A stretch of DNA of 15,262 nt. Origin: CAMCYM01 sp964405405 (lineage in GTDB: Bacteria; Bacteroidota; Bacteroidia; Flavobacteriales_D; Sanyastnellaceae). Shown here in pieces: positions 7,453-14,900 of the stretch. The DNA is taken from contig CAYONT010000044.1 of NCBI GenBank assembly GCA_964405405.1, positions 1 to 15,262 on the forward strand. Direction: 5' to 3'. Made by a program: the position numbers and the translations under genes. The notes under the pieces are model-generated. The model was not told the DNA's origin and ran no database searches. It worked only from the letters and a program-made list of their open reading frames with translations. Numbering within the stretch: position 1 is the stretch's first letter; each line of letters begins with the position of its first letter.

Positions 7453-7982
7453 GAATCATCGGCGGGGAGTTGAAGGGTCGGCGGGTACCGCCGCTGAAGG
7501 GGTTCGAGGGGCGTCCCACCACCGACTTCGGGCGGGAGAGCCTGTTCAACCTCCTGCGGAGCCGGGTGGATTTGGACACCGCGGATGTGCTGGACCTCTT
7601 CGCGGGGACGGGGATGGTGTCGCTGGAGTTTGCGAGCCGAGGAGCCCGCTCGGTCACGGCCGTGGAACGGGATGCCCAGGCAGTCCGCCACATCGCAGCA
7701 CAGTTTCGGGCTTTTTCATTGGACCAGTGCACCGTCATCCGGGCGGATGTAACGGATTGGATGGCCCGGCCGTTGACCGGATTCGATCTGGTGTTTGCGG
7801 ATCCTCCTTATGATTGGCCGGGTTTGGCCTCCCTACCAGAACGCATTCTCGCAGGACCCCTGCTGGAGCCGGAGGGACTGCTGGTGGTGGAGCATGGGGA
7901 GCGCACGCATTTCGACGCGGTGGAAGGATTTTTGGAGCACAGGCAATACGGACAGGTAAACTTCAGTTTCTTTCGCAGATGA
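7449..7982 (+). CDS. rsmD: 16S rRNA (guanine966-N2)-methyltransferase RsmD
   Basis: RsmD uses S-adenosylmethionine to methylate N2 of G966 in 16S rRNA during small-subunit assembly. The 177-residue product has the family start MRIIGGELKGRRV, the RPTTDFGRESLFN block (23-34), SAM-binding motif I DLFAGTGMVSLEFASRG (49-65) and an acidic end of the next strand in AVERD. The catalytic motif is ADPPY, with D118-P119-P120-Y121. The length is slightly under the usual 180-200. A longer in-frame extension back to 7323 was rejected because it lies inside the DUF3822-like gene and the ATG at 7449 gives the canonical N-terminus. The gene is joined by ATGA overlaps to both neighbours. Confidence 0.95.
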   Translation: MRIIGGELKGRRVPPLKGFEGRPTTDFGRESLFNLLRSRVDLDTADVLDLFAGTGMVSLEFASRGARSVTAVERDAQAVRHIAAQFRAFSLDQCTVIRADVTDWMARPLTGFDLVFADPPYDWPGLASLPERILAGPLLEPEGLLVVEHGERTHFDAVEGFLEHRQYGQVNFSFFRR

Positions 7983-8452
7983 GACGCGCAGTATTTCCAG
8001 GATCGTTCGATCCCATCACCCGCGGACACGAGAACATCTTGCGCCGGGCGTTGCCGCTGTTTGACGAGGTGGTGGTGGCGGTCGGCATCAATTCCAGCAA
8101 GCAGCCGATGTATGGTTTGGACCAACGGCTGCGGTGGTTGGAGGCGGTGTTTGCAGACTGTCCCACGGTGCGGGTGGCGCCTTTTGGAGGGTTGACCTTG
8201 GATTTCTGCCGGCAGGTGGAGGCCCAGTGGTTGCTCCGCGGGGTGCGCAACGGGGGTGACTTCGAATACGAGCGAACCATCGCCCAGATGTCGAAGCAGT
8301 TGGACCCGGGGGTCGAGACGGTGATTTTGTTCACGGATCCGGAGTACGCGCCCATCCACAGCACGGTGGTGCGAGAGATTTTGCGGAACGGCGGGGATGC
8401 GCGGGCTTTCGTTCCGGAGGTGGTGTTTCAGTCCATGACCCCGGGCGGATGA
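7979..8452 (+). CDS. coaD: Phosphopantetheine adenylyltransferase
   Basis: CoaD makes dephospho-CoA from 4'-phosphopantetheine and ATP, the penultimate step of coenzyme A synthesis, in the cytosol. The 157-residue product is of family length. It opens with FPGSFDPITRGHENIL, which contains the nucleotidyltransferase T/HxGH-type signature with H17. It has RGVRNGGDFEYE (R87 and R90, the phosphate and pantetheine site) and the ATP-binding HSTVVRE near residue 128, where many homologues have SST. The start at 7979 overlaps the rsmD stop as ATGA, and its own stop overlaps the next start in the same way. The position next to rsmD is a frequent bacterial arrangement. Confidence 0.96.
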   Translation: MRRAVFPGSFDPITRGHENILRRALPLFDEVVVAVGINSSKQPMYGLDQRLRWLEAVFADCPTVRVAPFGGLTLDFCRQVEAQWLLRGVRNGGDFEYERTIAQMSKQLDPGVETVILFTDPEYAPIHSTVVREILRNGGDARAFVPEVVFQSMTPGG

Positions 8453-9885
8453 GGGGGGGGCTTTTGGTGGGGCTGGGGTGGCTGATGCTGATGGGGTGGG
8501 GAGGCTCGGTCGCCGCCGTTGGGGTGTTGATGGGTCGGGTGGAGGGAGGGGAGGGCGCATTCCCTCCCGTGGTGCAGGTTTTCCGGGTGGATCCGGCGAC
8601 GGGTTTGCGGACGTACTGGGGAGCAGGGATGCCGGATGAGGCGGGGCGGTTCGAGGTGACGGCGGGGGAGGGGCTGGACCGGCCAGAGCGTGTGGAGTTG
8701 GAGGCGCCGCCTTTCCTTTGGCGGGCTTGGGTCAGGCCGGGGGAGCATGCAGTGCTGGTGTTGGTCCGGCCGGGCCGGGCGCCAGCGCGGTTGCGGGGGG
8801 TTGCGGGGAGAACCCGGTGGGAGGGGGCGCATCCGGAGGCCGTGCTGGACAGCTTGGCCCAGTTGCAAGACCGATTGTTGCGGGAGAGTGCCTATGATTT
8901 GACGGTGGGCTCAGGGGCAGTGTCCGGCGGGCGGAGTTTGGTAGCGCCAGGGCGGATGGATTCAATTTGGGGCGTCTACAACCGGGCTTGGGACGAAGCC
9001 CGGGCCCAGCTGCGAACGGAAGACGCGCCGGGGAGTTGGGAGGATGCCTTGTGGGCCTTGCGGGCGGGATGGACGGCGGTGGCTGCCCCGACCGCAGCAG
9101 AACAGGAGGCGCTGCTGGCGGGTCTGCGGGGGCGTCTGGCGCAAGAGGGGGCCAGCGGTGTGCTGCAATCGCCCGCAGCGCTGGAGGCTTGGTCGGTGGC
9201 GTTGCGCTCGTGGTGGACCCGTCCGAATTGTGACGCCTTGGACCTCCACCGGGCTTGCCGTGACGGGGATTGGGAGGCAGTCGGGAAGGCCATGGGCATG
9301 CCGGACGCCGCTCGGGAGGAATGGGAGCTGGCTTGGTGGGTTCGTGCCCGACAGGCCGGGTTGCAGACGGTGGAACCCGTGCTCCGATACCTGCCCTTTC
9401 AAGCCCCAATGGCCCGGGTCTGGGACCGCATGCTGGCGTCGCCACCCCCCGGAACCCCCGGTTTTACCGTAGACGATTTTCAATGGACCACCCCCAGCGG
9501 CGATTGGGAGCGCCGCTCGGAAACTGCCGACACTCCGTGGACCCTGTTGTTGGTCGTCCGAGCAGGTTCCAGTGCAGCGGACGTGGAGCGCCAGGTGTTC
9601 GAGGCCATCCGGAAGCGTTTGGATCGGCGGGATTGGGCCTTCATCGTACTATCGGTCGATAGCCGGGAATCCGATTGGGAGCGGACCGCTTCGCAGCGTT
9701 TGAGCAACCGAGAAATCGTTCGATGGATCGGGTCGGATGCGCGGTGGATGGAGGCCTTGGGGGTGGTAACCGTGCCGCAATTGGTCGCCCTCGACGGCAC
9801 GGGAGCCATCTCGGCACAAGTTAAAGCCCTGCCTTCGCAGGGTCTCGAAGGCCAAATCCAACAAATCCTCCGCACTCCCCGCTGA
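8449..9885 (+). CDS. Exported thioredoxin-fold (TlpA-like) protein without the CXXC motif
   Basis: The 478-residue product begins with a hydrophobic export signal (LLVGLGWLMLMGWG, then GSVAAVGV). An N-terminal beta domain follows (about 25-110; VQVFRVDPATGLRTYWGA, EAGRFEVT), reminiscent of the DUF4369-type domain of Bacteroidota TlpA proteins. The middle is helical and tryptophan-rich. The C-terminal region (about 345-478) looks like a thioredoxin fold: strand WTLLLVVRAGSS (364-375), helix, strand WAFIVLSVD, and the cis-proline strand VVTVPQLVALDGTGAI (P443). Where the redox CXXC should follow the first strand there is RAGSSAADV, so disulfide chemistry is unlikely. Codons 2-4 contain a G8 run. 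The start overlaps coaD as ATGA. The last codons and stop are part of the hairpin at 9877-9922. Fold assignment is inferred from pattern. Confidence 0.75.
   Translation: MRGGLLVGLGWLMLMGWGGSVAAVGVLMGRVEGGEGAFPPVVQVFRVDPATGLRTYWGAGMPDEAGRFEVTAGEGLDRPERVELEAPPFLWRAWVRPGEHAVLVLVRPGRAPARLRGVAGRTRWEGAHPEAVLDSLAQLQDRLLRESAYDLTVGSGAVSGGRSLVAPGRMDSIWGVYNRAWDEARAQLRTEDAPGSWEDALWALRAGWTAVAAPTAAEQEALLAGLRGRLAQEGASGVLQSPAALEAWSVALRSWWTRPNCDALDLHRACRDGDWEAVGKAMGMPDAAREEWELAWWVRARQAGLQTVEPVLRYLPFQAPMARVWDRMLASPPPGTPGFTVDDFQWTTPSGDWERRSETADTPWTLLLVVRAGSSAADVERQVFEAIRKRLDRRDWAFIVLSVDSRESDWERTASQRLSNREIVRWIGSDARWMEALGVVTVPQLVALDGTGAISAQVKALPSQGLEGQIQQILRTPR
8453..8460 (+). repeat. G8 homopolymer in codons 2-4 of the thioredoxin-like gene
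   Basis: Eight G residues directly follow ATGA at the coaD/8449 junction. Loss or gain of one G would shift the frame at codon 4, before the signal peptide, so this is the position at which a slippage tract would act as an on/off switch. A composition effect cannot be excluded in a G-rich strand. Confidence 0.6.
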
Positions 9886-9922
9886 CCCCCCTTGCGCCCG
9901 TACCCGGAATCGGTCAGCGGGG
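9877..9922. terminator. Bidirectional stem-loop holding both convergent stop codons
   Basis: CCCCGCTGACC (9877-9887) and GGTCAGCGGGG (9912-9922) form a perfect 11-bp stem with a 24-base loop. The stop codon of the thioredoxin-like gene (9883-9885) is in one arm and that of the NUDIX gene (9914-9916, minus strand) is in the other, and both proteins end in Pro-Arg because of the symmetry. A strong GC stem exactly at the convergence point suggests a two-way terminator or 3'-end stabiliser. There is no T-run on either strand. Confidence 0.65.
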
Positions 9923-10522
9923 CGGAATGCCCTCCACCAACTTGCGGAGGCTCGCAAAAGTTCCGGCCAGCATTTCTTCCGGAATGGGCTGGGACACCCA
10001 CCGGATGGCGGTGATGCCCTCCTCGGCCTGGGGCACCCCAACGGTGTCTGCCCCCCGATGCCGGGCTCGGAACCAGAACGTAGTCTTCAGCTCCACCTGC
10101 CCGTTCATTTCGTAAGTGTGGTACGTGGCTCCCAAATCCCCCACCAGTTCCAACTCGCCGATGCCCGTTTCCTCCATGACCTCCCGCACCGCCGCCGCCT
10201 CGATGCCCTCGCCGGGCTCCACCTTGCCCTTGGGCAGGTCCCACTTGCCCTTCCGTTCGATCCACAGCATCTCGCCCCGTTCATTTTCGACGATGCACCC
10301 CGCCGCCAGCGTCTCCTTGTAGCCCAAACAAAAACGCATCCAAAGTTGCTCCAGCTGCGCACTCACCAGCACGACCCGCTCCACGGTGGGTTCGGACCGC
10401 AACAGGGCCGGGAGCCCGCGCAAAACCGGATCCGTCGGCTCGCGCAGCACCAAGCCCGCCGCGGATTCGTCGGCGTCGGCTGCAAAGCAAACAGGGCGGT
10501 TCAGGATGTAAACTTCATACAT
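9914..10522 (-). CDS. NUDIX hydrolase
   Basis: NUDIX enzymes cut nucleoside diphosphates linked to another group. The substrate cannot be read from this sequence. The Nudix box is complete at residues 99-121: GKVEPGE, then REVMEETG, with the Mg-binding glutamates E114, E117 and E118. It is preceded by KGKWDLPK and the fold's first strands (LAAGCIVENERGEMLWIER). About 70 residues form an extra N-terminal segment that starts MYEVYILNRPV, as in Bacteroidota homologues. That match is why I take the ATG at 10522 (202 residues) over two upstream in-frame ATGs at 10543 and 10531, which would overlap pyrE. It is divergent from pyrE with a gap of only 7 bases and shares its terminator-like stem with the convergent gene. 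Confidence 0.9.
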   Translation of the reverse strand: MYEVYILNRPVCFAADADESAAGLVLREPTDPVLRGLPALLRSEPTVERVVLVSAQLEQLWMRFCLGYKETLAAGCIVENERGEMLWIERKGKWDLPKGKVEPGEGIEAAAVREVMEETGIGELELVGDLGATYHTYEMNGQVELKTTFWFRARHRGADTVGVPQAEEGITAIRWVSQPIPEEMLAGTFASLRKLVEGIPPR

Positions 10523-10525
10523 TCG
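10518..10525 (+). promoter_or_regulatory. Candidate -7 box of pyrE (TACATTCG) over the NUDIX start codon
   Basis: The octamer is identical to the one at 3134-3141 and ends 4 bases before the pyrE ATG. It also covers the NUDIX start codon on the other strand (10520-10522). No -33 TTTG is visible at the expected distance. Confidence 0.35.
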
Positions 10526-10529
10526 CGGC

Positions 10530-11192
10530 ATGTCTAGCGTCACGGAAAACCAGCGGAAAGTAGCAGAATTTCTGCTCCAAATTCAAGCGGTGAAGTTACA
10601 GCCGAACGACCCGTTCACGTGGGCCAGTGGCCGGAAGGCACCGATTTATTGTGACAACCGCAAGACCTTGAGCCATGTGGCCGTCCGGGAGGGCATTCAG
10701 GCCGCGGCGGTGGCGCTGGTTCGGGAGCGTTTCCCCGCTGCGGAGGCGGTCGTCGGCGTGGCCACCGGTGGCATCGCCCTGGGGGCCCTCGTGGCCGCCG
10801 GTTGCGGTCTCCCTTTCGGTTACGTGCGCTCGGAGGCCAAATCCCACGGCCTCGGCAACCAAGTCGAAGGGGACCTGGCGATGCTGCGGCGCGTGGTGGT
10901 CATCGAGGACCTCATCTCCACCGGGAAAAGCAGCCTGCAGGCGGTGCATGCGCTGCGCGCTGCGGGCATCGAGGTGGAGGGGTTGGTGGCCATTTTTACC
11001 TACGGCTTCCCAGAAGCGGTCGCGGCGTTTGACGCCGCGGCATGTCCGTTTGCCGTCCTGACCCACTACGGCGCACTGCTGGAAAGTGCGGTGGACGGGG
11101 GGTACATTGCGCCAGAAGATGCCCAGATGCTCCGCAGTTGGTCGCAGGATCCGGCGGGCTGGAGCGAGCGCGTTCGTACCTTGGAGGCATGA
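10530..11192 (+). CDS. pyrE: Orotate phosphoribosyltransferase
   Basis: PyrE joins orotate to PRPP, making OMP and pyrophosphate in de novo pyrimidine synthesis (cytosol). The 220-residue product has the family's SGRKAPIYCDNRKTLS near residue 30. The flexible-loop segment is YVRSEAKSHGLGNQVEGD with the R/K/H residues, and the PRPP-binding motif VVVIEDLISTGKSS lies at 122-135. The ATG at 10530 yields a normal N-terminal helix (ENQRKVAEFLLQIQ). The SRPBCC gene follows with an ATGA overlap, and the NUDIX gene diverges 7 bases upstream. I know this trio as a frequent Bacteroidota neighbourhood. Confidence 0.96.
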   Translation: MSSVTENQRKVAEFLLQIQAVKLQPNDPFTWASGRKAPIYCDNRKTLSHVAVREGIQAAAVALVRERFPAAEAVVGVATGGIALGALVAAGCGLPFGYVRSEAKSHGLGNQVEGDLAMLRRVVVIEDLISTGKSSLQAVHALRAAGIEVEGLVAIFTYGFPEAVAAFDAAACPFAVLTHYGALLESAVDGGYIAPEDAQMLRSWSQDPAGWSERVRTLEA

Positions 11193-11599
11193 GTTTGGCC
11201 ATCGAAACACCGACCGTCGCCCTGGCGGCAGAGCCCGCCCAAGTGTGGGCCTACCTCGCCGACATCGCGCACCTGGAGGACCTGCTTCCGCCCGATCAAT
11301 GCAAGGATTTCCGCACCGAGGACGGCGCGTGCCGCTTCCGAATCCAGGGGGGCATCGACATCGTGCTGGCCATCACGGAATCCGAGGCACCGACCCACCT
11401 GCGCTTCAGCTCCCAGAAGGGCACCCCGATCCGCTTCCACCTGGATGTCCGGCTCGCCCCTTCCGCCGCCCTCCCAGGCCACACCGAGGCCACATTGCAC
11501 GGCGAGGCAGACGTCAATCCCTTCATGCGGATGATGGTCGAAGCGCCCCTGCGTTCCCTCTTCGCCTCGGTCTCCACAGCCCTGCAACGACAGTTTTAA
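11189..11599 (+). CDS. SRPBCC (START-like) family protein
   Basis: The 136-residue protein has the helix-grip layout of the SRPBCC fold, which encloses a hydrophobic ligand pocket: strand IETPTVALAA, helix AEPAQVWAYLADIAHLEDLL, a run of antiparallel strands (CRFRIQG, DIVLAITE, HLRFSSQKG, RFHLDVRLA) and a long C-terminal helix (PFMRMMVEAPLRSLFASVST). Small SRPBCC proteins of this kind commonly follow pyrE in Bacteroidota; their ligand is unknown. The start overlaps the pyrE stop as ATGA, so translation is probably coupled; GGAGG lies just 1 base before the ATG, too close for a normal ribosome-binding site. An upstream in-frame extension into pyrE was rejected. A short TCGGG/CCCGA hairpin (11609-11626) follows the stop. 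Confidence 0.85.
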   Translation: MSLAIETPTVALAAEPAQVWAYLADIAHLEDLLPPDQCKDFRTEDGACRFRIQGGIDIVLAITESEAPTHLRFSSQKGTPIRFHLDVRLAPSAALPGHTEATLHGEADVNPFMRMMVEAPLRSLFASVSTALQRQF

Positions 11600-11711
11600 T
11601 CCACAACTTCGGGCAATCAGTCCCGATAGCCGCATCGCCTGTGGCTGAAACCCTGCACATCCTTTCGGCTCGAGGATAAAGTGGCAACACATTCGCCCTT
11701 ACATTTTGGTC

Positions 11712-11729
11712 TAAATAGAATTCTATTTA
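11712..11729. promoter_or_regulatory. 18-bp perfect palindrome, operator candidate
   Basis: TAAATAGAATTCTATTTA reads the same on both strands, centred between 11720 and 11721. It lies about 135 bases upstream of the -33 element proposed for the beta-helix gene and 2 bases left of the first inverted-repeat arm. Such a site fits a dimeric DNA-binding protein; it lacks a loop and T-run and so is not a good terminator. Confidence 0.45.
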
Positions 11730-11731
11730 AT

Positions 11732-11892
11732 ACGAATAAAATTGAGCATTGCCCCCAGCCATGCCGAAGAATCGGGATTAAATAAAACATAATCAGACAC
11801 TTATCTCGTTTTTTCCGCGGCTGACCACCAAGCGTTTCAGAGATTTTTCGGTGAAGGCTTTTTGATTTTCTCGGAATTATTATTTTATTCGT
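11732..11892. repeat. 11-bp inverted repeat pair enclosing about 139 bp
   Basis: ACGAATAAAAT (11732-11742) and ATTTTATTCGT (11882-11892) are exact reverse complements. The enclosed 139 bases include the proposed -33 TTTG, and the right arm contains the proposed -7 box. The outer flanks show a further weak match (CTAAATA at 11711-11717 against the complement of TATTTGG at 11907-11913). By my rough estimate an 11-bp match by chance in this AT-rich stretch is about one in a hundred. Confidence 0.5.
11861..11891 (+). promoter_or_regulatory. Candidate promoter of the beta-helix gene
   Basis: TTTG (11861-11864) is followed after 19 bases by TTTATTCG (11884-11891). Bacteroidota promoters have TTTG, 19-21 bases, TAnnTTTG; here the -7 box differs at its second base and ends TTCG like other boxes in this window. 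Transcription would begin about 80 bases before the ATG at 11982. Confidence 0.4.
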
Positions 11893-11981
11893 CGAGGAAA
11901 ATTAGATATTTGGCAGTGGAGCAATGAATTCAGTCGAATTTCTTGTCAACGCGCCGCACACCTTGACCCAATCATCACGCC

Positions 11982-14900
11982 ATGTATCCTCTTACCCGCC
12001 TTTCGTCAAGTCCCTTCGGACTTCGGTGTTTCCGACCTGTCGGCATTGCCTCGGTTTTGCTCGCAAGTCTTTGGGCAAGCGCTGCCAGTGCACAGACCGT
12101 CCAGGTGTCTTCGCTGGGGAGCAGTTCGGGTTGGTTCTCAGATGACACCCGAACGTCTGGGGGTACTACCCTGAATGGCAGTGTGTCATCTTTTGCGCCC
12201 TATTTTCAATACCAGGGTGCCCCGGCCGCATCCACGGCTAACGATGCCCTCATCGCAGGGCAATTGTACTTCACCAACACCGGGTCGGTCAGTGGGGGAG
12301 GTTCTGGTGTGATGGTTCTCGACGGCACAGACGCCAACCAGGGCAAAACAAGCGTACGGTACTACGGGAATGGACAGGGAATTGGCACCTTGGACGGTAC
12401 TTTCAGCAGCACGTTCCGTTGGTACATGGATCCGTACACCACTTCCAGGACGGTCGCATTGAACCTGAGTGTTCTTGGAACCGACAACTTCGTCTATTCG
12501 CTGAGTTGGCTGGGCACCGGTTCCACCATCAATGCTTGGCACACATGGTCCGTAGATGCCACCACGGCTGCCGTATCTGATAACGGTTGGCGCATTTATG
12601 GGAATGGAGCGCCCGGGAGCGCAGCGGGTGCGGCGAAGTCCCTCAATGAATGGTTCGCCGACCCCACTTACGGTTCCATCCTGAACGGAGCAACAGTCAT
12701 CGGACAGGGATTCAACATCGGTTCTTGGCAGAGATATTGTCGGGTAGGCATCGATTGGCTCGAAAGTTCGCTGATCAACGGTGGGGAACGCGTGGACTTC
12801 GTTCAGCCTCCCCTCACAGTCTGTGCATCAGGTTGCACCCACACCACCATCCAAGCGGCCATCGACGCAGCTTCGGCGGGAGATGTCATTGAAGTGGCGG
12901 CTGGGACGTACACTGAAAACATTGTGGTAAACAAATCTGTGGATTTGAGGGGGCCCAATTACGCCACATCTCCCAACTCGGCAACCCGCGTCGCAGAGGC
13001 CGTTTTGGTTCCGTCGAGTACCAACACCAGCACCGGAGCTGTCGTGGCCATTTCCTCCAGCAACGTGACCTTCAGGGGATTCACCATCGATGGTGACAAT
13101 TCGAGTTTGGCATCGAGTGGCGTTGGATTGGGAGGCGACTTGGGAACAAGCATGGATGCAGCCCGTGCCATATTCCTTCAGGGCAACGGCTTGAGCAACG
13201 TGACAATCGCCAACAACATCGCCAAGAATGTGGTGAACGGGATTCGAATCGAACAGACCACCAACTACTTCGCAACAACTGCCGGTGCGCTCAGGAGCAC
13301 AAACATCCTGATTGACGACAACAGGGTAGAAAACACAACGGGGACAGGCATTCGCCTCGGCAACAGCATGTATGCGAAGGTGACCAACAACACGGTTTCC
13401 AATGCTGATACAGGCATTGCATTTTCCTCCTTCCGCATCAGCGATGCTGGCAACGCGGCAGATCGGGTGGTGTCGAACAACACCATTACCGCTCGATTCG
13501 CAGGAATTTGGACCAACTTGTTCCACGCGTCTCCGTACGCAATCACGAACAACACCATTCAGGTTGCTCCACCTGCGACTGCGATGGCACCCACGCCACA
13601 AAACCGCACGGCCTGGTACGGAATGATGTACTCCACGGTCTCTTGCCCTCAGAACTTCACCAACCAGGTGAGTTTGCCGCTGGTTGTTACGCCTGAATAC
13701 TGGACAGCCTCGGGGAATGTCATCGATGGGGCCGGGTTAGAGAGCACCTCCACGGGGCATGGTTACTGGCTGTATTATGTTGACAACAATCGCGATGCCA
13801 ATGGCACAGATCACTTCGGTCAGATCAGCGGTGGGAGCGTGAGCAACGTACTCTATGGAGCGATGCTCAAGAACCGCGATACCCACCCCGCGACAAGTTT
13901 CGGAACATCAGCCATCGGATCTCACGCTGAAATCGGCAACGTCGAATTCAATTTGCTCGCTGGTGGCACAGGCATTCATGTGGTAGATGATGCAACGTGG
14001 ACAGTTGCAAATCCAGCCCCTCTGGTAAACAAGCGCGACGTGAAAGTGAAGTTGGGCAGTGGGGTTGTATTCAACGGTGGAGCGAAGGGCATATTCCTTT
14101 CCCACCCAGTGGCTGAAACTGCAGCCTATACGGCGTATGCATCCTTGGTGGGAGGAACCGTCGAGAACACCGCTTTCTCGGGCCAAACGACTTCGTACAT
14201 CGAGTTGGTGAACCACAGTGCGGACTTGCTCGCAACCAACGCAAGTTTCGAGGGAGCACTTGGGTCCGCAAAAACCGATGCGGAACTCTTCGACATCGAA
14301 CGTAAGCTTGTCCACAAGTTGGACGACACAACGCTGGGGCGTGTGACCGTGAAAGCGAATCACCTCCATGTGACCTCAGACAACACCATCTCTGATGCCA
14401 TCGCCTCAGCTGTTGCTTCCGAGACAATTTCTGTTGAGGCGGGAACCTACACTGAGAACCTTACGATAAACACCGCTCACCTCACGGTGCGGGCAGTCGG
14501 CGATGTGACGTTGAATGACGTAGCGGACCCGGCAGCGTGGAGCGGATGGAGCGGAGCGAACATGCCCGGTCGAGCGCCCATGGTTTGGCTCAAAGCGAAT
14601 GGTATCACCTTCGAGGGATTCAAACTCCGAGATTACAAGCAAAAATCAGGAAGCCCATACATCTTTTCGGTCGTCCGAGTTGAGGCCGACAACGTGACGG
14701 TCAAGGGATTGGATATGCAGTCTCAGTACGATGCAAACTATTTGGCCAGTGCAAGCTATGAGCTCATCGTCGTCGCAAAAGGAAACAATGTCCGTTTGGA
14801 AAACAACACCCTATCACGGACCAAACAGAACACATTGGGCACGGCCATCATCAAGGTAGAGCGCGTCATTGCACCCGGTGATCTTGTAGGCAATGTGCTT

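Larger units (their letters stand above)
11600..11981. other. AT-rich intergenic region upstream of the beta-helix gene
   Basis: This 382-base stretch has no supported gene. Its core, 11701-11940, contains 87 G+C of 240 (36%), against about 60-70% in the genes to the left. It holds a weak hairpin after the SRPBCC stop (11609-11626), a near-match to the local -7 box (CACATTCG, 11688-11695), an 18-bp palindrome (11712-11729), an 11-bp inverted-repeat pair (11732-11742 and 11882-11892) and the promoter candidate 11861-11891. A 73-codon open frame starting at 11924 overlaps the next gene's signal peptide in another frame and looks spurious. Confidence 0.7.

Noticed and set aside
11924..12145. 73-codon open frame upstream of the beta-helix gene as a leader peptide or small gene
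   Set aside because: It overlaps the signal-peptide codons in another frame and has no hydrophobic or regulatory-peptide character.
12828..13601. 257-codon open frame on the minus strand opposite the beta-helix gene
   Set aside because: It is antisense to repetitive beta-helix codons and carries no start context or motifs.
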